From NCBI GenBank assembly GCA_902765215.1, contig CACWZA010000003.1:62001-126000 (forward strand): DNA of 64,000 bases. The letters run 5' to 3'. Source of the stretch: an uncultured bacterium (lineage in GTDB: Bacteria; Cyanobacteriota; Vampirovibrionia; Gastranaerophilales; Gastranaerophilaceae). Within the stretch, counting starts at the first letter, position 1. Every line of letters starts with the position of its first letter. This document shows, piece by piece, positions 1 through 8,077 of the stretch. Made by a program: the position numbers and the translations under genes. The notes beneath the pieces are model-generated. The model saw nothing but the letters and a program-made list of their open reading frames with translations. It made no database searches and was not told the DNA's origin.

Positions 1-15
1 AAGGAGCAAAATTTT

Positions 16-189
16 ATGTGTGAAAATAGCGAAATCAACCGGCTCAAAAATAGTATCATAAACGCAAGAATGATTTTATACGACTTGCAAGTGTTCTTGA
101 AGTACGGCGCCCTTGCAAGTGATTCTAATATTATTGATGATGATTTACAGTTAAACAAAAGCAATGACGATTATTACATATATTTATAG
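16..189 (+). CDS. Small protein of unknown function (57 aa)
   Basis: The reading frame starts with ATG at 16, preceded by a strong ribosome binding site AAGGAG at 1-6, and ends with TAG at 187-189. The product begins MCENSEINRLKNSIINARM and has an acidic, Asp-rich C-terminal part ending IYL. No domain is recognised. The N-terminal half could form one amphipathic helix. The same RBS context (AAGGAGCAAAA) precedes the integrase at 6944, which supports it being a real element gene. Its end overlaps the end of the convergent XRE gene by 6 bp. Confidence 0.6.
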   Translation: MCENSEINRLKNSIINARMILYDLQVFLKYGALASDSNIIDDDLQLNKSNDDYYIYL

Positions 190-387
190 ATTAGAAGGTT
201 TAACATTTAAAGCACGCGCAATTTTGAACACATTTTCAACAGTTGTATTTCTTTCACCGCGCTCTATCATACCAATAAAATTAGGGGACATATCAAGAAT
301 TTCAGCAAGTTCAAGTTGTGTTAGATTATGGTCTAACCTTAAAGCCTTCAAGTGTTTACCAAATTTTTGTAAATCCTTTTTACTCAT
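184..387 (-). CDS. XRE/Cro-CI family HTH transcriptional regulator
   Basis: A 67-residue protein that is almost entirely one lambda-repressor-like helix-turn-helix domain. Residues 9-63 carry the family pattern: LKALRLDHNLTQLELAE, then DMSPNFIGMIERGERN and a terminal helix IARALNV. Proteins of this kind bind operator DNA as dimers and often control lysogeny or excision genes on integrative elements. It is transcribed away from the exported-protein genes to its right, so the 388-500 gap is a divergent promoter region. A candidate minus-strand promoter there reads TTGAGA, 17 bp, TTTATT. No strong Shine-Dalgarno sequence is visible. DNA target and role are inferred from family and position. Confidence 0.85.
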   Translation of the reverse strand: MSKKDLQKFGKHLKALRLDHNLTQLELAEILDMSPNFIGMIERGERNTTVENVFKIARALNVKPSNL

Positions 388-500
388 TTCTACATTTTCG
401 TGTTAATATACACATATATAAATAAACTGACCGTGCGTTTTATTCTCAAAAATGGTTAGTGTGTAAGGATAACAAGACTAAAACTAGGAGAAGTTTACAA

Positions 501-782
501 ATGAAAAAATTATTTATTTTGTTACTAATGATTACAAGTTGCAGCATGGTCTTTGCGGAAGATTTTACAGACAGAATGTTGAGAGAACAAAGAGAATCAT
601 TTAACAGAACTATGGAATATAATCAAATGGTTAACCAAAATCAAAGATTATATGAAATAAAACAGCAAATGGAACAGCAAAATTCTTATAGACCAACTTA
701 TTACAGCAACGACAGCTATCAAAGACCAACTTATGTACAAGATAAACCTTTATATAAGTTTGGAAGTAGTTCAGAATTATAA
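501..782 (+). CDS. Small exported protein, unknown function (93 aa)
   Basis: ATG at 501 is preferred over an upstream in-frame ATG at 459, because AGGAG lies about 10 nt upstream of 501 and the product then starts with a clear signal peptide (MKKLFILLLMITSCSMVFA). Cleavage after VFA by signal peptidase I is the simplest reading. The I-T-S-C segment could also be a weak lipobox, so a lipoprotein is possible. The mature part is short and rich in Gln, Asn, Tyr and Arg, with repeated QRPTY/YRPTYY segments. No known domain. It is followed closely by a membrane protein and a second exported protein, suggesting an envelope-related cargo module. Confidence 0.7.
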   Translation: MKKLFILLLMITSCSMVFAEDFTDRMLREQRESFNRTMEYNQMVNQNQRLYEIKQQMEQQNSYRPTYYSNDSYQRPTYVQDKPLYKFGSSSEL

Positions 783-804
783 ATAAACTAAAAAGGTAGG
801 TAAA

Positions 805-1869
805 ATGTACGAATTTATGGAATTTCTCGGAAATTTTTGCGGGGTAATATTAGACCCTATCAATATAGTTTTACTAATTATCTTAGTAATATTCTTCAAA
901 AGTAAAAGAACAAAACAAAGAGGATTCTTTAAAAATTTAGGAATAATTTTTCTCATTGGTTTTGGAATAAGATTATTATTTTTACCCATAAATATTCATG
1001 CTTCTTCAATGGATTACAGGTATTTTGGAGCAGATACCGCCTTTTTTATTTTATTTTCTAATGCAGTATTTGCAGCACTTATTTATCTTTTTTATTATTT
1101 TTCAAAAATTTTCTTTTATGTCAATATGACGCCAAAGGAAACAAGGGAATATGAAACTAAGAAAAAAAATATTACACTAATTAAAAATTTGGTAGAACGA
1201 TATGAAAATGCTAAGGATTTTGAATGTGCTGATTTTTTATACAGACTTATGATGTTTAGGGATAATAATTATAATTCTATTCAAATTCAAGCATTTTTAA
1301 ACCCTGATGAAAATATTAACTTAATTAAAAGTGCTTTATTAAGTAGTTTGTACAAAAAAATAAAACTACAAAAACTGATAAATCCACAAAATTACACGGC
1401 ACTGGTTTGGTATTATACTTTAAAATCTTATATTGCAGGGGACAATAAAGAACTTATGTATAATTTATGGAAAAATTTAAACCGTGGTTTTGAACTGGCA
1501 AAATCTAAATATATACAAGATAGCAGTAAAAAATTTAATTTTGATAATAGCGGATTTTATCAAATACCTAAAGGAATAGAAGAAAATAAATCTATTAACA
1601 AATTGGATAATAAAACGAATACACTTGTTAAAGATTCAAATAATATAATTGAATTGATAAATTCTAAACTTGAAATAATGAAAGAAAATAATAAAAATTT
1701 AAAAGATAATACTTTTTTAGCTATATGCTATGTGTATGAAGATTTAATACAAGAAGGAAATGAGCAGGATATAAAAAATCTAATAGCTTGTGTGCAAGAA
1801 AACTATCCGGATTTATACGATGACATAATAACGCATATTGCATTAAAATATTCCGGAACTAATTATTAA
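805..1869 (+). CDS. Membrane protein of unknown function (354 aa)
   Basis: The first 110 residues hold three likely membrane segments, roughly residues 13-32 (ending LLIILVIFF), 45-61 (LGIIFLIGFGIRLLFLP) and 75-100 (aromatic-rich, FFILFSNAVFAALIYLFYYF). The remaining 240 residues are Lys/Asn-rich and probably a cytoplasmic helical domain. No catalytic or binding motif was recognised. ATG at 805 follows AAGGTAGG with good spacing. It sits between two exported small proteins with short gaps (22 and 17 bp), so the three are probably one transcript. Base composition is very AT-rich. Function unknown. Confidence 0.7.
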   Translation: MYEFMEFLGNFCGVILDPINIVLLIILVIFFKSKRTKQRGFFKNLGIIFLIGFGIRLLFLPINIHASSMDYRYFGADTAFFILFSNAVFAALIYLFYYFSKIFFYVNMTPKETREYETKKKNITLIKNLVERYENAKDFECADFLYRLMMFRDNNYNSIQIQAFLNPDENINLIKSALLSSLYKKIKLQKLINPQNYTALVWYYTLKSYIAGDNKELMYNLWKNLNRGFELAKSKYIQDSSKKFNFDNSGFYQIPKGIEENKSINKLDNKTNTLVKDSNNIIELINSKLEIMKENNKNLKDNTFLAICYVYEDLIQEGNEQDIKNLIACVQENYPDLYDDIITHIALKYSGTNY

Positions 1870-1886
1870 AATTAAGGGACAATAAT

Positions 1887-2234
1887 ATGAAAAAAATACT
1901 GACAATTTTATTTGCACTTATTTTTTGCACAGGGAGCGCCTTTGCAAAAGACTTAACTATGCACAACACATTGCAAATAAATACGGATTCAGAATTATTA
2001 TTGAGTCATGAGTATTACAAAGGAATTAAGATTAAAAGCATAAAAATTAAGCAGATAGAAATAAATCACGATTCATACATAACCAATGGGGAAGTTTTAG
2101 AAGGCGACCCGAATTCTTTTAGTATTGTAATTGAAATTACAGATATGAAAGGTAATAAAACCGAGTTGTTTGGACACCGCAGCTTGTCGCACGGTGATTA
2201 TATATACTTTGTAACACCTGAAGAAAAAGAATAA
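1887..2234 (+). CDS. Small exported protein, unknown function (115 aa)
   Basis: Starts at ATG 1887 after AAGGGAC, with a classical signal peptide (MKKILTILFALIFCTGSAFA, cleavage before KDLTM). The roughly 95-residue mature part looks like a small beta-rich domain with alternating hydrophobic strands. It includes a paired IKSIKIKQIEI strand and an acidic C-terminus. No family recognised. Third gene of the exported/membrane trio, ending just before the long-range inverted repeat at 2236-2435. Confidence 0.65.
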   Translation: MKKILTILFALIFCTGSAFAKDLTMHNTLQINTDSELLLSHEYYKGIKIKSIKIKQIEINHDSYITNGEVLEGDPNSFSIVIEITDMKGNKTELFGHRSLSHGDYIYFVTPEEKE

Positions 2235-2235
2235 T

Positions 2236-2435
2236 ATTAAAGAGACGCCGTGAACCAAAGAATCAGCTAGTTATACGCTTATAAATATAAGCGTATATTG
2301 TTTTATATTCGTTATTGATTCGTTTACCTTGTCTAAAATATACCAATTTATTCATTTTAAATAATTATGTACGGTTATTTTCTAATAAGTGTGTCAAAAC
2401 CTCTCCTCCTATTAGTAACGGCGTCTTTCTTTAAT
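2236..2435. repeat. Long-range inverted repeat enclosing a stem-loop (non-coding gap 2235-2638)
   Basis: The left arm 2236-2251 (ATTAAAGAGACGCCGT) is the reverse complement of 2418-2435, except for a 2-nt bulge in the right arm. The enclosed 166 nt contain a perfect 11-bp hairpin at 2272-2282/2287-2297 (loop AAAT) followed by a T-rich stretch. This may be a terminator for the upstream exported-protein genes or a folded 3' UTR/RNA. On the minus strand an AGGAGG at about 2403-2410 precedes only a 10-codon frame. A 28-codon hydrophobic ORF at 2367-2453 lacks a ribosome site. No supported gene exists between 2235 and 2638. Confidence 0.5.
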
Positions 2436-2525
2436 AGCAATAACTTCTGTTAAAACTAAGTGTAGAGACCAAATATTTTATTGTTTCAGAATATATATAA
2501 TCAAAATTTTTCTGGGTGTGAAACT

Positions 2526-2540
2526 TTGATCATAGATCAA
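2526..2540. promoter_or_regulatory. Operator-like palindrome TTGATC-ATA-GATCAA
   Basis: A perfect 6-bp inverted repeat with 3-bp spacer, about 100 bp upstream of the winged-helix gene at 2639. Such short perfect palindromes are typical dimeric-regulator sites. It could be bound by the XRE protein or by the winged-helix protein itself. No second copy was seen nearby. Confidence 0.35.
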
Positions 2541-2638
2541 TTCTGCTTGAAATCCTTTTATACATTAGATCATGCGTGCACGGTTGGCTAGATCTCGTTA
2601 ACATAGAAATGGTGGCAAACATCAGAAAGGAAAATTTT

Positions 2639-3031
2639 ATGAGATACAAAATCGGTATTTTAGAATGTAGCAGACCAGAACATGAGATTGATGTCTTTGG
2701 CATGGAGTATGTAATTAAGAAGGCTTTGTACTTGCGCTGGACAGAGAATGTAAGAGTGTGCATTTACAAAGGGATAGAAGTACCTTTAACACTTACACCA
2801 TATGAAGTTCTTTGGAAACTCGCAGAAAATGTATACAAAGCTCACATTGTATGCCCTATTGATAAAGAAAGCGGAACTGCAACCGAATATGAAAGGCATG
2901 TTATTTATGAGATTCGTAAAGCTTTCAGAAAAGCAGGAGTTAAAGAGGACCTAATTATAAAAGAGGAATTTGGGTACAGAATCAATCTTTCAGTTATCCC
3001 CGCAGATTATGTTATAACTTCGCGGAAATAA
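2639..3031 (+). CDS. Stand-alone winged-helix (OmpR/PhoB-type effector domain) protein
   Basis: ATG at 2639 is chosen because AGAAAGGA lies 8-15 nt upstream; an in-frame extension to 2576 has no ribosome site. Residues about 45-128 follow the OmpR/PhoB trans_reg_C pattern: the strand IEVPLTLTPYEVLWKLAENV, then an inserted region, YERHVIYEIRKAFRKAGV in place of the VDVHISRLRKKL recognition helix, and a terminal hairpin EFGYRINL in place of RGVGYRL. There is no receiver domain and no Asp phosphorylation site, so activity would not be phospho-controlled. Its role is probably transcriptional control of element genes; targets unknown. The assignment rests on motif resemblance only. Confidence 0.6.
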   Translation: MRYKIGILECSRPEHEIDVFGMEYVIKKALYLRWTENVRVCIYKGIEVPLTLTPYEVLWKLAENVYKAHIVCPIDKESGTATEYERHVIYEIRKAFRKAGVKEDLIIKEEFGYRINLSVIPADYVITSRK

Positions 3032-3135
3032 AATCACGAGTTTAAGCACGGATTCCTCACTTGGAAATTTTTATAAAAAAGATATGCGTAAAATTTTACG
3101 AGTTAGTAGTATAGCCAAAAGAAAAGGAGAAAACT

Positions 3136-3531
3136 ATGGCAAAGTTTAAAGAAGTAATGACAACGGAAAATTTAAGTGACTACTTGGACCAACATGCAAG
3201 AATTGATGTCCACAATGGACTTGTGTATTTTGGATGCTCACATTGCAAGCAAGAGGCTTTAAAAAAGTTGGAAAGGATTCTTTGTAAAAAGGATTTCGAG
3301 AAAGTTAAGAATTTAGATTTAGAATTTGGAACGTTAATTTTTAACCCGGAAACACATGATATTATGTGCTGTTCCAGACCAAATAGCAATCATGAAGATA
3401 CTCACGCCATAAAACTTGAAGAAGGAATGGTAAAACACTATTTGCAAAATATGGATTATGGGGATTATTTGGAAGCAAAATTTCAAAATGAATTAAAGAA
3501 ATCAAGAGGAGGTAACAATGAACTACTATAG
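3136..3531 (+). CDS. Hypothetical protein upstream of the replication gene (131 aa)
   Basis: ATG at 3136 follows AAAAGGAGAAAACT, an excellent ribosome site. The protein contains Cys pairs CSHC (residues 34-37) and CC (78-79) plus several His, so it might bind a metal, but the pattern matches no family I recognise. Its last 14 nt overlap the start of the primase/helicase gene, so the two are translationally coupled. A replication-accessory role is plausible by position only. Confidence 0.6.
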   Translation: MAKFKEVMTTENLSDYLDQHARIDVHNGLVYFGCSHCKQEALKKLERILCKKDFEKVKNLDLEFGTLIFNPETHDIMCCSRPNSNHEDTHAIKLEEGMVKHYLQNMDYGDYLEAKFQNELKKSRGGNNELL

Positions 3532-6457
3532 TAATGGAGAATTTACAATTGAAGAAGTTGAGAGGAACAATGGGTACCCTCTCAAAAAGACAGGTCCTAA
3601 TCAATATCAAGGGCCATGTGGTTATTGTCGTAAAGAAGGTAGAGACACAAAAGGGGATAATCTACATTTCAATCCTACAAAGGGCTTTTTCTGCGGGGCT
3701 TGTGTTGATAATGAGCACGGAAAACGATTAGCACAGGAAATTGCTGATTCTAAAAAGATTAAAAAACAAATCTACAAAAAAGTAACTGAACTTGGTTACA
3801 CGGAAAAAGACATTGAGAAATACCAAAAAGAATTATTCTCAAATAAGGAAATGCTAAACTTGGTAAAAGGAAAAACAGGTTTAAGCGAAGAAGTTATCCG
3901 AGAAGTAAAAATCGGTTATAGCAAAGACTCAAATGTATTTACCCTGCCTATGATAGCATTAGACGGCTCAATTGTGGGGCTTGAATTCAGAACTCCTGAA
4001 AATGAAAAAGGGAAATTCAAATTCATATGTAAAACTAAAGGCTTTGCTCAAGACCCGAATAAATTATTATGCAAAATCAATTCACCCAAAAAACCTGCAG
4101 AAATTTTTGTTGCTGCAGGATTCAAAGACGGATATGCAGTCTTGCAGGATTTAAAGAACCACGGCAGAGAAAACGATGTTCTTATTGTAACCAATAGCAA
4201 TGGAGAACCTCATACCGCCAAAGCTCTTAAACCTCATATTGATTTTCTCAGAGGGTTTCAAGAAGCTACTATTTGTATGGATAATGACAAAGCAGGAAAA
4301 ACTGCAACTGAAAAAGTTGAGCAATCGATTCCTGTTACTTTCAATATTCTTGACCTGGGAAAACTTTCAGGAATCAATGAATACATAAATGATTTCAATG
4401 ACCTACTGAAATATATGCAGGAACACAATATTACAGAAGATGTTGTTGCAAATAACAAAAAATTATCTGTGCATTCACTTTTGAAAAAATATATCAAATT
4501 CACTAATTCAAAACTGAATCTTACAAAATATGCGGAAGTTGATGAAGGTGATACTGATAAGTTAATCTATTTTGAACCTGGAATATACGCACATCAAGGA
4601 TGTTATTATTCTATAAAATATGATAGTGAAAACAAAAAATTGTTATATGCTCGCAAGTCTAATTTTACAATTGAGATAACTCGAAAAATTGTTTCAAAAT
4701 TCTTTGCATTTGGGTATAACAATGAATACAAACTCGAAATCGTTACTCATCTTGGAGAAAAGACAACTGTACCACAAGTTTTGACTCAAAAAGAATTGTT
4801 GGATTATAGAAACCTGCATGACATCCTAAAATCAAATGAGGTTCATATTAACACATTAACAGAGGTTGAACTTAAAAATGTTGTTTTGGAGGAACTCAAT
4901 AAAAATAAAGAAGAATTGCATATTTACAAGAACCCCTCACTTTTAGAACATAACAAAAAACCATTCTGGGCTTACACAAACGCACTTATTGACTTAACCG
5001 AAGATAAAATTTTGCTACCTGATGATAAAACTACCGATATTATTCAGGCAGACAAAATAAGTTCAATAGCATTAAGAACTGACCGTGGAATGTATGCTCC
5101 TAAATTATACATACCTATATTGAGTTATGATGAATTTGTTAAAGAAAATAAGGATGATGAACTTATTCAAGAGTTTGCGCCTGTGTCAAAAACAATTCCT
5201 GAATTGTTAGCAAAATGCTTGTTTGTAAGTACATTGAGGACTTATAGTAACAGACCTGAGGCATTGCTTGCTCTTGGTACAGCATTAATGAGCCCTTTTG
5301 TAAATCTTATTTTTGATAAAACTATGGGTTATCCTATAAATTTCTTGTATGGTGAAGCTGCAAGTGGTAAAAGTAACTTACTGCAGACTATTGCTTATAT
5401 TTTTGGGTTTGATATGAGAATGCTAAGTAGCGGAAATGATACTGCACTAAATCTATTACACAATATGGAATACTACAGGAATATCCCCCTTTTGTATTCA
5501 GAGGTTGAAGGGTATTTGCAGAGAAATTTTGAACCAACTGTTAAAGCTGTATATGACAGAAATTCTCGCAGAAAAATGAGAGATTATGCTAAAAGCCAAG
5601 ACATCAAAGCAGTCAATGCAACATTGAATTTTGCAAGCAATAATAGGACCTATAGGAATCCTCAAACTGCTACAAGACTTGTTTATACTGAATTCAGAAA
5701 AGATGATTTTATTGTAGAAGAAGCCGCAAAATTCAATAATATCAGAGAGCAATATTTATCTTGCGTCTTACCTGAAATTCTAAAAAACTACAAAGATAAA
5801 AAGGGCTTAATCAAAAAGCTTAGAGCAAATATCAAGATTATTCAAAATCAGAATCCAAAACTTGATTTAAGATGTGTCAATAATATCGCCATTGCAATGG
5901 TAGGTACGGATTTACTATTTACCGCAGCAAACTTTGATAAAGATTATCTTCAAAGTGATGAGATTAAGTTATTCAGATTAAATCTTGAAAATTATACAAA
6001 AGCATATCAGGATATGACACACACAGAGGATGTCTTCGAGAAGTTCTTGCGAATATTCTTACTACTTGCTAAATCCGGAAGAATTCAGTATGGAAGCGAA
6101 TATGTATTTAGTGATAAGAAAAAAGAACTGAGTATCTATGTCAATGGTGTATATCAGCATTTCAAGAAAGAATTCAAACAATCCGAAGATAGCGGTGTTA
6201 TTATTCCTGAAGCCAAAGATATAATGGCTCAGGCACAGAAATTACCATTTGTTGAATATAAAAGTAAAAACTTTGGGAACAACAAAACTCAGCGGGCTTT
6301 AGTAATAACTATTCCTGAAAATGACGAAATGCTTTCATTTATCTTGGAAGAGCTTGTGATTTATCAGGAGGAACTTGCTGAAAGAGAAGGTAGTAAAGAC
6401 CACCCGATTCAGACTCGGTACGCCAAAAACAAATTAGACGAAGCAAATGCAATCTAA
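3518..6457 (+). CDS. Replication protein: zinc ribbon - Toprim-like - P-loop helicase (979 aa)
   Basis: ATG 3518 has AGGAGG five bases upstream. Domains in order are as follows. A CHC2-like zinc ribbon has C34, C37, C59 and C62. A Toprim-like fold at about 190-265 has IFVAAGFKDGYAV and the acidic ICMDNDKAG motif. A long middle region follows. A helicase/ATPase core has Walker A GEAASGKSN near residue 610 and a Walker B-like PLLYSEVEG near 655, resembling DUF927-type helicases of phages and ICEs. It should prime and unwind DNA for element replication. The usual Toprim glutamate (E-G) appears replaced by Ala (A-G). It is followed by an AT-rich repeat region that may be its origin. Family membership is fairly sure; primase activity is not. 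Confidence 0.8.
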   Translation: MNYYSNGEFTIEEVERNNGYPLKKTGPNQYQGPCGYCRKEGRDTKGDNLHFNPTKGFFCGACVDNEHGKRLAQEIADSKKIKKQIYKKVTELGYTEKDIEKYQKELFSNKEMLNLVKGKTGLSEEVIREVKIGYSKDSNVFTLPMIALDGSIVGLEFRTPENEKGKFKFICKTKGFAQDPNKLLCKINSPKKPAEIFVAAGFKDGYAVLQDLKNHGRENDVLIVTNSNGEPHTAKALKPHIDFLRGFQEATICMDNDKAGKTATEKVEQSIPVTFNILDLGKLSGINEYINDFNDLLKYMQEHNITEDVVANNKKLSVHSLLKKYIKFTNSKLNLTKYAEVDEGDTDKLIYFEPGIYAHQGCYYSIKYDSENKKLLYARKSNFTIEITRKIVSKFFAFGYNNEYKLEIVTHLGEKTTVPQVLTQKELLDYRNLHDILKSNEVHINTLTEVELKNVVLEELNKNKEELHIYKNPSLLEHNKKPFWAYTNALIDLTEDKILLPDDKTTDIIQADKISSIALRTDRGMYAPKLYIPILSYDEFVKENKDDELIQEFAPVSKTIPELLAKCLFVSTLRTYSNRPEALLALGTALMSPFVNLIFDKTMGYPINFLYGEAASGKSNLLQTIAYIFGFDMRMLSSGNDTALNLLHNMEYYRNIPLLYSEVEGYLQRNFEPTVKAVYDRNSRRKMRDYAKSQDIKAVNATLNFASNNRTYRNPQTATRLVYTEFRKDDFIVEEAAKFNNIREQYLSCVLPEILKNYKDKKGLIKKLRANIKIIQNQNPKLDLRCVNNIAIAMVGTDLLFTAANFDKDYLQSDEIKLFRLNLENYTKAYQDMTHTEDVFEKFLRIFLLLAKSGRIQYGSEYVFSDKKKELSIYVNGVYQHFKKEFKQSEDSGVIIPEAKDIMAQAQKLPFVEYKSKNFGNNKTQRALVITIPENDEMLSFILEELVIYQEELAEREGSKDHPIQTRYAKNKLDEANAI

Positions 6458-6664
6458 CCGCAATTAGCTTGCAATTTTAAAACGCTTGTATATCAACGCT
6501 TTCGGACAAAAATTGCGAAATTACGTAATTACGAACGAATTAAAAAAATAAAAAATTAAATCGTAATTTTGCAATTTATAACCGAAAACGAACTAAAAGT
6601 TAATAATAACAACTGTTTTAATAATTGCGAATAAAATTACGATAAATTACGAAAGAAGGTAAAA
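6458..6664. repeat. AT-rich region with clustered ATTACG / ATTGCG repeats (possible element origin)
   Basis: Between the replication protein and the excisionase there are about 200 non-coding AT-rich bases. ATTACG or its complement occurs at 6520, 6524, 6528, 6562, 6636 and 6646. They include the palindrome AATTACGTAATT (6519-6530) and a 10-bp tandem AAATTACGA pair near 6634-6652. ATTGCG/GCAATT-type hexamers occur at about 6471, 6512, 6571 and 6624. Clustered iterated sites beside a replication gene resemble iterons of a replication origin. They could also be excisionase or regulator sites. Confidence 0.45.
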
Positions 6665-6832
6665 ATGTTATTAACAGTAAAAGAGACAGCAGAAGTGCTG
6701 AAAATATCGGAATCAACACTATATAGGTGGGTACACCAAAAGAAAATAAACTATATCAAACTTGGAGGACTTAAGTTTGATTCGGATTACATTCAGGAAT
6801 ATATAAAACAACATACGGTTAACTCTGAATAA
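6665..6832 (+). CDS. Excisionase-like small helix-turn-helix protein (55 aa)
   Basis: ATG at 6665 follows AGAAGG with good spacing. The 55-residue product has the MerR/excisionase-type HTH_17 pattern: LTVKETAEVLKISESTLYRWV (split here as LTVKETAEVLKIS and ESTLYRWV), then a basic wing HQKKINYIKLGGLKF and a terminal helix DYIQEYIK. Such proteins bend DNA at att sites and steer the integrase towards excision. It lies directly upstream of the integrase, the classic xis-int order. Some relatives are only transcription regulators, so the xis function is inferred from context. Confidence 0.8.
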   Translation: MLLTVKETAEVLKISESTLYRWVHQKKINYIKLGGLKFDSDYIQEYIKQHTVNSE

Positions 6833-6870
6833 AAATGACCTAAGTCTCTAGCCGTCCCGTAAAAATCCAA

Positions 6871-6904
6871 GTTTGCAAAAGTATGCAAACAGGCTCGCAA
6901 GAGC
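6871..6904. promoter_or_regulatory. Paired inverted repeats between xis and int
   Basis: GTTTGCA (6871-6877) and TGCAAAC (6884-6890) form a perfect 7-bp inverted repeat. GCTC-GCAA-GAGC (6893-6904) immediately follows, a tight hairpin with a GNRA-type loop. They lie in the int leader, 40-70 bp before the start codon. They may be protein sites for Xis/regulator or an RNA structure limiting integrase expression. Confidence 0.35.
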
Positions 6905-6943
6905 TAAGTAACACGTTAAAATTATAATAAGGAGCAAAAAACA

Positions 6944-8059
6944 ATGATAAAAGCAGTTAGACAAAACAAGAAAACAAACAAGTGGGAATACGATTACAAA
7001 GACCTTAAAGGTAAAAGAAAGATTAGAAAAGGCTTTAACACCAGAGATGAAGCTGAAAGAGCATTAGTAAAGCATTATGAAGAATTAAATAAAGGCATAA
7101 ACCCCATAAACAAAAAGACAAGCATCAAAGAAGCAGGCGAATTATATCTTAGGCTTCACGCAAGCACAAACTGCAAACTTTCAACATATAAAACTTATGA
7201 GGGTTACTTAAATAACATCATTGTCCCATTCTTTGGCGATTTGAATATCAATGAAATCAGCCCGATACTTATCAAAGAATTTATGAAACAAATGCAAGAC
7301 AAGGGTAGAGCAAATGCCACTGTAAACAAGTACATTAAATTCATAAGTGCAATTTACAATTTTATGATTGATAGCGATATTACAGTAAGAAATCCTCTTG
7401 TACGCATTAAATCTCTAAAAGAAGTTAAGAACAAAAAGATTCGTGCATTATGTACAGAAGAAGTACAAGCATTATTATCAAAGACAAAACAAGTATATCC
7501 AGACTTCTTTCCCCTTTTGTTTACTGCGTTATTTACCGGCATGAGACAGGGTGAACTTTTTGCACTAACTTGGGATTCGATAAATTGGATTACCAAAAAG
7601 ATTACTATTGATAAAAACTATACCCATGGCACACTCGGGACGCCGAAAACAGGTAAAATAAGGGTGATTGATATGTCTGACGAATTAGCAAAAGTTTTAA
7701 GAGAATGGCGTATGGCTTGCCCTAAAGGTGAAAACAATCTTGTTTTTCCAAACAATGAGGGTAATTATCAAAGTGCAGAAAATATGATGAAGCGCAGATT
7801 TCTCCCTGCGTTAAATAGAGCCGGTATTGATAGAATAAGATTCCACGACCTAAGGCACACATACGCAAGCCTTCTTCTTGCAAACGGTGCCCCGATGAAA
7901 TATGTTCAACACCAGCTTGGACATTCATCAATAACAATGACAATGGATTTATACACTCATTTATTGCCAGAAGTTAATGACAAATGTGTAAACTTGTTGA
8001 ACAGCATTGTAAATCAAGCTATTGAGCCACAAGAAGAAGTTAGAAGATTCGGGACATAG
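6944..8059 (+). CDS. int: Tyrosine site-specific recombinase (integrase)
   Basis: ATG 6944 has AAGGAG upstream. The 371-residue protein has the three-part layout of Tn916/phage integrases. An N-terminal arm-type DNA-binding segment covers about 1-50 (KWEYDYKDLKGKRK). A SAM-like core-binding domain covers about 60-150. The catalytic domain carries all expected residues: R201 (TGMRQGEL), K235 (GTPKTGK), H301 and R304 (HDLRHTYA), H327 (QLGHSS) and nucleophile Y337 (DLYTH). It should integrate and, with the upstream Xis-like protein, excise the element through the tRNA-fMet 3' end. It appears intact. Confidence 0.95.
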   Translation: MIKAVRQNKKTNKWEYDYKDLKGKRKIRKGFNTRDEAERALVKHYEELNKGINPINKKTSIKEAGELYLRLHASTNCKLSTYKTYEGYLNNIIVPFFGDLNINEISPILIKEFMKQMQDKGRANATVNKYIKFISAIYNFMIDSDITVRNPLVRIKSLKEVKNKKIRALCTEEVQALLSKTKQVYPDFFPLLFTALFTGMRQGELFALTWDSINWITKKITIDKNYTHGTLGTPKTGKIRVIDMSDELAKVLREWRMACPKGENNLVFPNNEGNYQSAENMMKRRFLPALNRAGIDRIRFHDLRHTYASLLLANGAPMKYVQHQLGHSSITMTMDLYTHLLPEVNDKCVNLLNSIVNQAIEPQEEVRRFGT

Positions 8060-8077
8060 GGGTAAATTATTATTTAA

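Noticed and set aside
2367-2453. 28-codon hydrophobic frame (possible type I toxin)
   Set aside because: No Shine-Dalgarno sequence and no known toxin likeness; only kept as a remark under the fold-back region.
1-3000. Left attachment site (copy of the tRNA-fMet 3' segment)
   Set aside because: I looked for TGGTTGCGGGAGC-like sequence and found none, so the left end is taken to be outside the window.
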